From NCBI GenBank assembly GCA_017444545.1, contig JAFSWJ010000336.1, positions 1-5,479 on the forward strand: a stretch of DNA of 5,479 nucleotides, given 5' to 3'. Of the stretch, positions 1 through 5,479 are shown in pieces (the stretch's first letter is position 1; each line of letters begins with the position of its first letter). Made by a program: the position numbers and the translations under genes. Source of the DNA: Lachnospiraceae bacterium (lineage in GTDB: Bacteria > Bacillota > Clostridia > Lachnospirales > Lachnospiraceae). The notes beneath the pieces were generated by a model that worked only from the letters and a program-made list of their open reading frames with translations, was not told where the DNA came from and searched no databases.

Positions 1-1506
1 AAGGACTGCAAAAAGGAAATGGATATGGTGAACAAGGCCTTCATCGAGACCATGATCGAAGGCGATGCCAACGGCAGGGGATTCCAGTATCCCATACCCA
101 CCTATTCCATAACAAAGGACTTTGACTGGTCCGATACGGAAAACAACAGGCTGCTGTTTGAGATGACCAGCAAATACGGGACACCTTATTTTTCAAACTA
201 TGTAAATTCGGATATGGAGCCGTCAGACATCCGCTCCATGTGCTGCAGACTCAGACTTGACCTGAGAGAACTCCGCAAAAAGAGCGGCGGATATTTCGGT
301 TCGGGTGAGTCAACGGGCTCCATCGGAGTCGTGACCATCAATATGCCGAGGATCGCGTATCTTTCGGCAAACGAGGATGATTTCTTCAGGAGACTGAACC
401 ACATGATGGATGTGGCTGCGAGATCACTGAAGGTAAAAAGGGATGTTGTGACAAAGCTTTTGAACGAAGGTCTCTATCCCTATACAAAGAGATATCTGGG
501 AACCTTTGACAACCACTTCAGCACCATAGGTCTCGTGGGAATGAACGAGGTGGGTCTCAACGCCAACTGGCTGAGAGAGGATCTGACTTCAAAGAAGACC
601 CAGGAATTCACAAAGAAGGTCCTGAACCACATGAGGGAGAGGCTCAAGGATTATCAGGAAAAATACGGGGATCTCTACAATCTGGAGGCTACGCCCGCAG
701 AGAGTACGGCTTACAGGCTTGCAAAGCATGACAGGAAGCAGTTCCCCAACATCAAGACGGCAGGAAAGCCGGGGGAGACTCCTTATTATACAAACTCATC
801 CCACCTGCCTGTCGGATATACGAGCGACATCTTTGATGCCCTTGACATCCAGGATGAGCTTCAGACGCTGTACACTTCCGGAACGGTATTCCATGCATTC
901 CTGGGAGAAAAGCTTCCCGACTGGAAGGCTGCAGCCAATCTGGTCAAGACCATATCCGACAACTACAAGCTCCCTTATTATACACTGTCTCCTGTTTATT
1001 CGATCTGTCGGGAGCACGGGTATCTGGCGGGTGAGCAAAAGGTCTGCCCGCACTGCGGCAAGGCTACCGAGGTATACAGCAGGATCACGGGCTACTACAG
1101 ACCGGTGCAGAACTGGAATGACGGCAAGGCTCAGGAGTACGAGGACAGGAAGCTCTATGATGTGGAAGCCAGCTGCCTGAAAAAGCCCACCACCAGCATG
1201 GTAACCTTTTCAAAGAAGCAGGGGCTTGACGGATCCGAGAATGTAAGCGTTGAGATAGAGCCGGTGGAGAACATCACCTATCTTTTCACCACAAAGACCT
1301 GCCCGAACTGCAAGCTGGTCAAAAAACTCCTCGCCGATTTCAAATATGTGGAGATCGACGCCGAGGAGAATGTTGAGCTGACAAAGAAGTACGGAGTGAT
1401 GCAGGCGCCGACTCTGGTGCTCGTATCAAAGGACGGAGTTCAAAAGATCTCAAATGCCTCCGCGATAAAAAAGTTTGTAAATGAAGAGCTTTTGGTGACT
1501 GTCTGA
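1..1506 (+). CDS. nrdD: Anaerobic (class III) ribonucleoside-triphosphate reductase, 3' part, with fused C-terminal glutaredoxin-like domain
   Basis: The reading frame is open from base 1, so the gene starts upstream; 501 residues are visible (numbered here from the first codon). NrdD is the catalytic glycyl-radical subunit that reduces ribonucleoside triphosphates to dNTPs without oxygen, after activation by the radical-SAM enzyme NrdG (not in this window). Seen in order: a GDANGRGFQYPIPTY segment near residues 20-35; SMCCRL with Cys81-Cys82, where the finger-loop thiyl cysteine is expected; the GSIGVVTINMPR strand; a zinc-site pattern Cys336-x2-His339 followed by Cys349-x2-Cys352; and the glycyl-radical motif RITGYYRP with Gly364, followed by WNDGK. 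Ordinary NrdD ends some 25-30 residues after that glycine. This protein continues for about 137 more, through a linker into a thioredoxin-fold domain with CPNC. The TGA stop overlaps the pyrF ATG by one base, implying translational coupling. Family identity is firm; the 5' end is missing. Confidence 0.96.
   Translation, partial: KDCKKEMDMVNKAFIETMIEGDANGRGFQYPIPTYSITKDFDWSDTENNRLLFEMTSKYGTPYFSNYVNSDMEPSDIRSMCCRLRLDLRELRKKSGGYFGSGESTGSIGVVTINMPRIAYLSANEDDFFRRLNHMMDVAARSLKVKRDVVTKLLNEGLYPYTKRYLGTFDNHFSTIGLVGMNEVGLNANWLREDLTSKKTQEFTKKVLNHMRERLKDYQEKYGDLYNLEATPAESTAYRLAKHDRKQFPNIKTAGKPGETPYYTNSSHLPVGYTSDIFDALDIQDELQTLYTSGTVFHAFLGEKLPDWKAAANLVKTISDNYKLPYYTLSPVYSICREHGYLAGEQKVCPHCGKATEVYSRITGYYRPVQNWNDGKAQEYEDRKLYDVEASCLKKPTTSMVTFSKKQGLDGSENVSVEIEPVENITYLFTTKTCPNCKLVKKLLADFKYVEIDAEENVELTKKYGVMQAPTLVLVSKDGVQKISNASAIKKFVNEELLVTV
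1261..1503 (+). other. Glutaredoxin/thioredoxin-like domain at the C-terminus of NrdD
   Basis: Roughly residues 421-501 of the visible NrdD chain. A beta strand (NITYLFTTKT) leads into a CPNC redox motif (Cys434, Cys437), then helix KLVKKLLADF, strand YVEIDAEEN, and QAPTLVLV, where Pro470 fits the conserved cis-proline of thioredoxin folds. The closing helix is AIKKFVNEELL. This is a compact, complete-looking glutaredoxin/NrdH-sized domain. It is known that some class III reductases use thioredoxin instead of formate as electron donor. The inference here is that the fused domain delivers electrons to the NrdD active site in cis, or docks to a thioredoxin reductase. The domain is seen directly; its job is inferred. 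Confidence 0.85.
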
Positions 1507-2432
1507 TGATCGGAAAACTGTATGATGCGATAGAAAAAAAGAATGCGCCCATAGTTGTGGGGCTTGATCCGAATCTTGCCTTCGTGCCCGGTTTTCTGAA
1601 GGAAAAAGCCTATGCCGAAAAGGGCGAGGGACTTGAGGGCGCGGCAAAGGCGGTCTGGAAGTTCAACAAAAAGCTCATTGATAATATAAGCGACCTGATA
1701 CCTGCGGTGAAGCCGCAGTCTGCCATGTACGAGCAGTTCGGCATCCCGGGGATCAAGGCCTACAAAAAGACCATAGATTACTGCCACGAAAAAGGACTCA
1801 TAGTCATCGGCGATATCAAAAGGGGCGACATCGGATCGACCTCCGAGGCGTACGCTGCAGGCCACATCGGAAAGGTAAGGATAGGAGAGAATGAATTTCT
1901 TCCCTTTGATGAGGATATGGCAACCGTAAATCCGTATCTTGGAAGCGACGGAGTGCTGCCCTTTGTGAAGGTGTGCAAAGAAAATGACAGGGGCATCTTT
2001 GTTCTGGTCAAGACTTCAAATCCCTCAAGCGGTGAGTTTCAGGACAGGATCATAGACGGGAAGCCGCTCTATGAGCATGTTGCCGCAAAGGTTGAGGAAT
2101 GGGGAGCGGATACACTCGAAGGAGACTACAGCAATGTGGGTGCGGTGGTCGGAGCCACCTATCCGGAGCAGGGTGCGGCTTTGCGAAAGCTCATGCCCCA
2201 TACCTTCATCCTGGTGCCGGGCTACGGTGCACAGGGAGCGACGGGAAAAGACCTGGCAGGCTTTTTTGATGATAATAAAAACGGAGCTATCGTCAACTCT
2301 TCAAGAGGCATCATAGCGGCATATACAAAATCACCCTATAAGGACAGGTTCGGAGAAAAGGAATTTGCGGATGCCGCTAGGGCTGCCGTGGTTGACATGA
2401 TAAGGGATATAAACGAAGCATTGGGAAGGTGA
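1506..2432 (+). CDS. pyrF: Orotidine 5'-phosphate decarboxylase, type 2
   Basis: A 308-residue cytoplasmic TIM-barrel enzyme that decarboxylates OMP to UMP, the last step of de novo UMP synthesis. The type 2 subfamily is longer than the roughly 230-residue type 1 enzymes, and this length fits it. Visible motifs: VGLDPN at 18-23 (Asp21 in the substrate-binding strand), VKPQSAMYEQFG with Lys69, and the catalytic DIKRGDIGST, giving Asp103, Lys105 and Asp108 of the family DxKxxD signature. Late in the chain, VPGYGAQGATGKD and NSSRGI match the phosphate-binding loops. The ATG overlaps the nrdD stop (TGATG) and has a GGTGA ribosome site at 1494-1498 with 7 nt spacing, inside the end of nrdD. It is followed immediately by pyrE, the preceding enzyme of the pathway. 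Product call is firm. Confidence 0.97.
   Translation: MIGKLYDAIEKKNAPIVVGLDPNLAFVPGFLKEKAYAEKGEGLEGAAKAVWKFNKKLIDNISDLIPAVKPQSAMYEQFGIPGIKAYKKTIDYCHEKGLIVIGDIKRGDIGSTSEAYAAGHIGKVRIGENEFLPFDEDMATVNPYLGSDGVLPFVKVCKENDRGIFVLVKTSNPSSGEFQDRIIDGKPLYEHVAAKVEEWGADTLEGDYSNVGAVVGATYPEQGAALRKLMPHTFILVPGYGAQGATGKDLAGFFDDNKNGAIVNSSRGIIAAYTKSPYKDRFGEKEFADAARAAVVDMIRDINEALGR
2426..2432 (+). promoter_or_regulatory. Ribosome binding site deciding the pyrE start
   Basis: AAGGTGA matches the anti-Shine-Dalgarno sequence well and lies 8 nt before the ATG at 2441. The alternative GTG at 2429 would fall inside this site and has no site of its own, so the ATG is preferred. The motif overlaps the pyrF stop codon. 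Confidence 0.8.
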
Positions 2433-2440
2433 TAGACGGT

Positions 2441-3112
2441 ATGGAAGCATATAAACAGGAATTTGTCAGGTTCATGCTGGAATGCAATGTTTTGAGATTC
2501 GGGGATTTCGTTACGAAAAGCGGAAGGAATACCCCGTTTTTCATTAATACAGGCTTTTACAGGACGGGAAGCCAGCTTGCAAGGCTGGGTTCTTATTATG
2601 CAAAAGCGATCAACGATCATTTCGGTCTTGACTTTGATATACTTTTCGGACCGGCCTACAAGGGGATACCGCTTTCCGTGGCAGCATCCATGGAGATCTC
2701 AAGGGAGTACGGAAAGGATATCGGATATTCCTCAAACCGCAAGGAGATCAAGGATCACGGCGACAAAGGGATACTGCTTGGAACGCCCGTCGAGGAGGGA
2801 TCAAAGGTTCTCATCATAGAGGATGTGACCACTGCAGGCACCTCCATCGCCGAGACCATGCCGATCCTGAAATCCTTTGGCGCTCAATGTGTCGGGCTTT
2901 GTGTTTCGGTTGACAGGCAGGAGCGCGGAAAGGGTGAAAAGAGTGCGCTTGACGAGATCGAGTCGGAGTACGGGATAAAGACCGCATCCATCGTCACCAT
3001 GTCGGATGTGGTGGAATACCTGGACGGAAACGAGGTCGACGGCAAAAAGATACTTGATGAAACCCTCAAAAAAGCCATCAGTGATTACTATAAACAATAT
3101 GGAGTGAAATAA
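2441..3112 (+). CDS. pyrE: Orotate phosphoribosyltransferase
   Basis: A 223-residue cytoplasmic enzyme that joins orotate and PRPP to give OMP, which PyrF then decarboxylates. The type I PRTase PRPP-binding motif is clear: VLIIEDVTTAGTS at residues 123-135. Other family segments are FGDFVTKSGRNTPFF (with Lys26), FGPAYKGIPL and the mobile-loop segment YSSNRKEIKDHGDKG. The start is taken as ATG 2441 because of the ribosome site ending 8 nt upstream and because MEAYKQEF is a family-like N-terminus; a GTG at 2429 would add four residues. Genes are separated by 8 nt, so co-expression with pyrF is expected. The 3' end is odd: the last codons lie in an 11-bp sequence repeated 50 bp downstream, and the present TAA may have been supplied by an inserted repeat (see findings). 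Confidence 0.97.
   Translation: MEAYKQEFVRFMLECNVLRFGDFVTKSGRNTPFFINTGFYRTGSQLARLGSYYAKAINDHFGLDFDILFGPAYKGIPLSVAASMEISREYGKDIGYSSNRKEIKDHGDKGILLGTPVEEGSKVLIIEDVTTAGTSIAETMPILKSFGAQCVGLCVSVDRQERGKGEKSALDEIESEYGIKTASIVTMSDVVEYLDGNEVDGKKILDETLKKAISDYYKQYGVK
3099..3109 (+). repeat. 11-bp direct repeat, copy 1 (end of pyrE)
   Basis: ATGGAGTGAAA, coding the last GVK of PyrE. An identical copy lies at 3149-3159, exactly 50 bp downstream, and the two bracket a 25-nt hairpin. They look like a target duplication from insertion of the hairpin element, although replication slippage is possible. Confidence 0.75.
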
Positions 3113-3113
3113 C

Positions 3114-3138
3114 GGCACAGGGGACGGTTCTCTGTGTC
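3114..3138 (+). repeat. Short palindromic (REP-like) hairpin
   Basis: The arms GGCACAG (3114-3120) and CTGTGTC (3132-3138) pair. As RNA, with G-U pairs, the stem extends inward to about 11 bp around a CGG loop at 3125-3127. No T-tract follows, so it is not a standard terminator. From memory, palindromes containing GGGACGGTTCT flanked by CACAG/CTGTG occur in many copies in clostridial genomes, some linked to REP-associated tyrosine transposases; I could not verify this here. In this operon it could stabilise the 3' end of pyrE mRNA or simply be a mobile repeat. Confidence 0.7.
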
Positions 3139-3148
3139 AGGTTTGCAG

Positions 3149-3159
3149 ATGGAGTGAAA
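3149..3159 (+). repeat. 11-bp direct repeat, copy 2, carrying the ribosome site of the next gene
   Basis: The same ATGGAGTGAAA as at 3099-3109. Its GGAG (3151-3154) is placed 7 nt before the ATG at 3162 and serves as the Shine-Dalgarno site. If this copy directly followed the pyrE frame, the reading would be GGA GTG AAA CAA TGA, giving a stop that overlaps the next start codon as ATGA. Confidence 0.75.
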
Positions 3160-3161
3160 CA

Positions 3162-3323
3162 ATGAACGAAGGAAATGAGAAAGCATACAGGTTTATGGGA
3201 TTTGGCGGCGTAGCAGCCCTGACGATAGGCATCATCACCATAACAGTGGGTGTTATCACGGGGATCCTGCTGATCATCAGCGGCACAAAGCTTTTGCAGA
3301 ACCGGTCGGGGTTACTTTTTTGA
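3162..3323 (+). CDS. Small single-pass membrane protein, 53 aa, unknown function
   Basis: ATG AAC GAA GGA opens a 53-codon frame with a GGAG ribosome site 7 nt upstream. The product starts with a short charged segment (MNEGNEKAYRF), then a long hydrophobic stretch at about residues 13-41 rich in Gly, Ile and Thr, and ends with a basic tail (KLLQNRSGLLF). This suggests one membrane span with a positively charged segment after it. I do not recognise a characterised family. It follows pyrE by 49 nt and its TGA overlaps a TTG start of the next membrane protein, so the two are probably co-translated. The good ribosome site and membrane-protein character argue against a chance frame. Confidence 0.72.
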   Translation: MNEGNEKAYRFMGFGGVAALTIGIITITVGVITGILLIISGTKLLQNRSGLLF

Positions 3324-3658
3324 TCCCGTCATTCAGAAGACGCAGGGAGTACAGATTCACCAGCAAGAGCCGCTCGTCAAAGGGGATCATGTCCACTGTC
3401 TGCGCAGTTTTGTCGACCGCCGGGCTTGCGGCGGTGCTCACAAGGGTGATAAAAAACGGGGGACAGGCCGGAGACCGCATGGGGGCAGCCGGTTTTGTTG
3501 CCTTTGTTTTTTGTTTTGTGGGGATCGCTCTCGGGATACTTGCCCTCATGGAAAAGGATAAGTTTGAGTTCTTTCCCAGGCTGGGCTTTGCGTTGTCTGT
3601 GCTCTGCGCCGTAGCCTGGAGCGTTGTGCTTTATGCCGGATTGCTGGCGGGGCTGTAA
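3320..3658 (+). CDS. Small integral membrane protein, 112 aa, DUF6142-like
   Basis: The frame opens at TTG 3320, overlapping the previous TGA by 4 nt (TTGA). A basic N-terminus (PSFRRRREYRFTSKSRSSKG) precedes three hydrophobic segments at about residues 23-43, 55-76 and 85-112, with MEKDKFEFF as a charged loop between the second and third. The architecture and the KSRSSKGIMS segment resemble, from memory, uncharacterised Firmicute proteins of the DUF6142 type; this is unverified. No ATG gives a better start: ATG 3389 (residue 24) would drop the conserved-looking basic region and has its AGGGG only about 4 nt away. Expression probably depends on re-initiation after the 53-aa frame, or on slippage at a T6 run at 3316-3321. 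Function unknown. Confidence 0.7.
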   Translation: MIPSFRRRREYRFTSKSRSSKGIMSTVCAVLSTAGLAAVLTRVIKNGGQAGDRMGAAGFVAFVFCFVGIALGILALMEKDKFEFFPRLGFALSVLCAVAWSVVLYAGLLAGL

Positions 3659-3700
3659 CACAGCTGAAGACCGCCTCACAGCCGCTAAGTTAAGCTGTGT
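3658..3700 (+). other. Alternative hairpin just after the operon's last stop
   Basis: ACACAGCT (3658-3665) is the exact reverse complement of AGCTGTGT (3693-3700). A tighter alternative pairs CACAGC (3677-3682) with GCTGTG (3694-3699). Both use bases of the left arm of the long inverted repeat, so they compete with it. A T5 run at 3710-3714 lies about 10 nt after the stem, too far for a good intrinsic terminator, though weak termination is possible. Confidence 0.4.
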
Positions 3701-3829
3701 AAGTATTGGTTTTTGCTCCCGCAGGTCACCCCCCATACCTTGCGCTCCGGTAGGTGCTCGGCATGGGGCCCCCCTGCTCGCGCATCTACTTTATGAATTG
3801 CTTAACTTAGCGGCTGTGAGGCGGATTTC
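3666..3829. repeat. 164-bp palindromic element with perfect 25-bp inverted repeats; possible MITE or structured RNA
   Basis: Bases 3671-3695 (starting CCGCCTCACAG, ending TTAAGC) are a perfect reverse complement of 3800-3824 (starting GCTTAACTTAG, ending GTGAGGCGG). With one mismatch (3670/3825) and one G-U pair, the pairing extends to 3666 and 3829. The 104-nt interior is GC-rich and also symmetric. No frame of note is encoded and no transposase is near. I see no clear target duplication next to the arms. It separates the 112-aa membrane protein from the aminopeptidase gene and ends 9 nt before that gene's ribosome site. It could be a non-autonomous mobile repeat, a transcript-end structure, or a cis-acting RNA; the inverted repeat itself is certain. 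Confidence 0.85.
3721..3777 (+). other. Nested hairpin core inside the long inverted repeat
   Basis: Three successive stems stack inward: GCAGG 3721-3725 with CCTGC 3773-3777, CCCCAT 3731-3736 with ATGGGG 3763-3768, and ACCT 3737-3740 with AGGT 3752-3755, leaving an 11-nt loop. The G4 run at 3765-3768 could alternatively pair with the C run immediately after it (GGGGCCCC is self-complementary), but that leaves no loop. The stacking continues the outer 25-bp stem as one irregular arm. Confidence 0.6.
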
Positions 3830-3838
3830 CGATAATAC

Positions 3839-3843
3839 AGGAG
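3839..3843 (+). promoter_or_regulatory. Ribosome binding site of the M29 aminopeptidase gene
   Basis: AGGAG 11 nt before ATG 3855, a slightly long but usable spacing. It lies just 9 nt downstream of the long inverted repeat, so folding of that repeat could affect access to it. No convincing promoter was found between 3659 and 3838. Confidence 0.65.
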
Positions 3844-3854
3844 TCAGATACAGT

Positions 3855-5479
3855 ATGGATGAGATAATAAAGGAAAGGTATGAACTGTCCTCGGAGAGGA
3901 TCAGGGCGGTGACGGATGAGGAGCTCCTCCCGGAGCCCTTTGGCGCATATTTCAGATGGTGCGCCGCTTTTTTGTGTGAAGGGACATATGAGGACCTGCT
4001 TCCCGAAAAATACGGGCAGTCCTATACAAATCCCGGATATGCCGCAAAGATCTTTGGAACGGACCTTGGCAGGCTCCTGTCTTTTCTTGCCTACGAGCTT
4101 ACAAACATCCTGCCCTTCAGGGCTGAGGGGGATATCGAGGAGATCACAAAGATAAACGAGGTCTTTCTTGAAACCTACGGAGCCTTCCTGCAGATGAATG
4201 AAGACGGCGAAGATCCTGCTCAGAAATGCGGACTCATCAAAGATATCCTCTATCACTATGTCTTTGATTATCTGGATGAGACCATGGAAAAAAGGATCGC
4301 ATCCCAGTTGGATCCTTCAAAGGATTTTGCACTCCGTATAATAAATGACTCCGACCTTTCCGACCTTTCATATCTTGATGCCTTCGGTGAATATATTAAT
4401 GAGGATACGAGGCAGACGGCAGCTTTCCTGAACTCCCTTCCCGAAGAAGAGATAAAGATGATGGCGGATACCTTTACGGAAGGCTTCAGAAAGGGCTTTG
4501 TAACCACGGGACAGGATATCACAAAAAAGAAGACGGTAAGCATCAGATACAATCTGGGTTTTGAAAGACTGGTCCGTGCAGAGATCGAAAGCTTTGAGAA
4601 ACTGGGACTTGATGTCACGATATGCAGGCGTGCCCTCAATCCTGCGGCAAAGAACGGCCTGCGAAAGATCGGTTATTACGGAGAGTCCGTAAATGAGCAG
4701 ATGGATTTTGACCACAGGGAGGACAATGCTCTTTTCCTTGACAGGGCTTTTGTTGAAAGAAAGCTTGAGGCATTGAAAAACGCTTATGAGAAAAACAGGG
4801 AAAAGGCGGCTTTGTACGCAGGACCCGCCTGCATGGAGCGTTTCGGAGAAAAGGAGTTTACTCCCAAAATTAAAAATGATAGTTTTTTGCTTTCAAAGGA
4901 ACAAAGAGCCCTTCAGACGGAGCTTGCCTCAAGGAGTGCGGATATAGCAGACGGGTACATCCATTCGGATGAGATATCCTATACCATCATCTCCTATCCC
5001 ATACCGGCGATAGGAAAGGATTTTGGGGAGATCTTCAGGGAAACGGTACGGATCAACACCCTGCCCTATGAAAAATACCTGAAGATCCAGCAGGAGATAA
5101 TAAAAACCCTTGAAAAAGGCAGATACGTGGAGGTCAAAGGAAAGGACGGCAATGAGACGGACATAAGGGTATCCCTGACAAAGATGGAGGATCCGGCAAA
5201 ACAGACCGTATTTGAAAACTGCGTGGCTGACGTGAACATTCCCGTGGGAGAGGTCTTCACCTCACCGAGGCTTTCAGGTACCACCGGGGTTTTGCATGTA
5301 TCGCAGGTATATCTTTTCGGTCTCATGTACAGGGATCTGAAGTTTGTGATAGAAGACGGCTTTGTAAAGGACTACAGCTGCTCCAATTTTGAAACCGAAG
5401 AGGAGAACAGACGTTATATAGAGGAGAACATCCTCCACGGACATGAAACCCTCCCTGTGGGAGAGTTTGCCATAGGAAC
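3855..5479 (+). CDS. M29-family metallo-aminopeptidase with N-terminal extension, 5' part
   Basis: An open frame from ATG 3855 runs off the window after 541 codons. M29 enzymes (AmpS/AmpT, PepS) are cytoplasmic aminopeptidases with two metal ions. The family signature is visible as NIPVGEVFTSP (residues 461-471, Glu466 the first expected metal ligand), followed by LSGTTGVLHVS, and, at the window edge, LPVGEFAIG with Glu537, the second expected glutamate. The remaining ligands (the His/Tyr and His-x-Asp sites) lie beyond the window, so an intact active site cannot be confirmed. Residues from about 225 (KKTVSIRYNLGFERLVRAEI) fit the N-terminal subdomain of M29. The first 220 or so residues are an acidic, mostly helical extension absent from classical enzymes of about 400 residues; from memory, large clostridial homologues have something similar. 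The start is set by AGGAG at 3839-3843. Base composition and codon use match the upstream genes. Confidence 0.85.
   Translation, partial: MDEIIKERYELSSERIRAVTDEELLPEPFGAYFRWCAAFLCEGTYEDLLPEKYGQSYTNPGYAAKIFGTDLGRLLSFLAYELTNILPFRAEGDIEEITKINEVFLETYGAFLQMNEDGEDPAQKCGLIKDILYHYVFDYLDETMEKRIASQLDPSKDFALRIINDSDLSDLSYLDAFGEYINEDTRQTAAFLNSLPEEEIKMMADTFTEGFRKGFVTTGQDITKKKTVSIRYNLGFERLVRAEIESFEKLGLDVTICRRALNPAAKNGLRKIGYYGESVNEQMDFDHREDNALFLDRAFVERKLEALKNAYEKNREKAALYAGPACMERFGEKEFTPKIKNDSFLLSKEQRALQTELASRSADIADGYIHSDEISYTIISYPIPAIGKDFGEIFRETVRINTLPYEKYLKIQQEIIKTLEKGRYVEVKGKDGNETDIRVSLTKMEDPAKQTVFENCVADVNIPVGEVFTSPRLSGTTGVLHVSQVYLFGLMYRDLKFVIEDGFVKDYSCSNFETEEENRRYIEENILHGHETLPVGEFAIG

Noticed and set aside
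719..1180. 153-codon plus-strand frame inside nrdD
   Set aside because: It overlaps the zinc and glycyl-radical region of nrdD in another register, and its Arg/Ser-rich composition is typical of an out-of-frame reading.
3114..3138. Hairpin as an intrinsic terminator after pyrE
   Set aside because: No run of Ts follows the stem, and a well-formed ribosome site and gene follow closely.
3377..3736. 119-codon frame on the minus strand across the membrane protein and the repeat
   Set aside because: It lies opposite a frame with clear transmembrane pattern, its own product has no family-like segments, and it runs into the palindromic element.
3114..3829. CRISPR array or phage attachment site
   Set aside because: There are no regularly spaced direct repeats, no integrase or cas genes, and no tRNA; the repeats are palindromic and unrelated to each other.
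3831..3836. GATAAT as a -10 promoter box for the aminopeptidase gene
   Set aside because: No fair -35 box lies 16-18 bp upstream, and the transcript would begin within the ribosome binding site.
3807..4256. 149-codon minus-strand frame opposite the aminopeptidase start
   Set aside because: It mirrors the M29 coding frame, shows no recognisable domain, and part of it lies in the inverted-repeat arm.

Overview
The window looks like chromosome from an anaerobic, mid-GC Firmicute, most likely a member of the Lachnospiraceae. The reasons are an oxygen-sensitive class III ribonucleotide reductase, type 2 OMP decarboxylase next to pyrE, strong GGAG/AAGGTGA ribosome sites, heavy AGG/ATA/GGA codon use, and a GGGACGGTTCTC-type palindromic repeat that I remember as common in that family. 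The genus cannot be fixed from the sequence alone. All genes are on the + strand.

Positions 1-3658 hold a compact gene cluster that reads as one operon. It contains the 3' two-thirds of nrdD (anaerobic ribonucleoside-triphosphate reductase, with a fused C-terminal glutaredoxin/thioredoxin-like domain), pyrF overlapping it by 1 nt, pyrE 8 nt after pyrF, then two small uncharacterised membrane proteins (53 aa, and 112 aa starting at a TTG inside the previous stop). pyrE and pyrF complete UMP synthesis from orotate, and NrdD turns ribonucleoside triphosphates into dNTPs, so the first three genes form a nucleotide supply unit. The role of the two membrane proteins is unknown.

Between pyrE and the first small gene lies a short hairpin (3114-3138). 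It sits between two copies of an 11-bp direct repeat (3099-3109 and 3149-3159). Removing one copy plus the hairpin restores an ATGA stop/start overlap between pyrE and the next gene, so this looks like the scar of a palindromic-repeat insertion that split a translationally coupled junction.

Positions 3659-3854 are non-coding and hold the most striking structure in the window: a perfect 25-bp inverted repeat (3671-3695 with 3800-3824) enclosing a GC-rich core that is itself foldable. The whole stretch can form one long hairpin of about 164 nt. It may be a MITE-like or REP-like mobile repeat, or a structured RNA at the end of the operon; sequence alone does not decide.

From 3855 to the window end runs the 5' part of a large M29-family metallo-aminopeptidase gene with an N-terminal helical extension of about 220 residues. 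It is cut by the window edge just after its second expected metal-binding glutamate.
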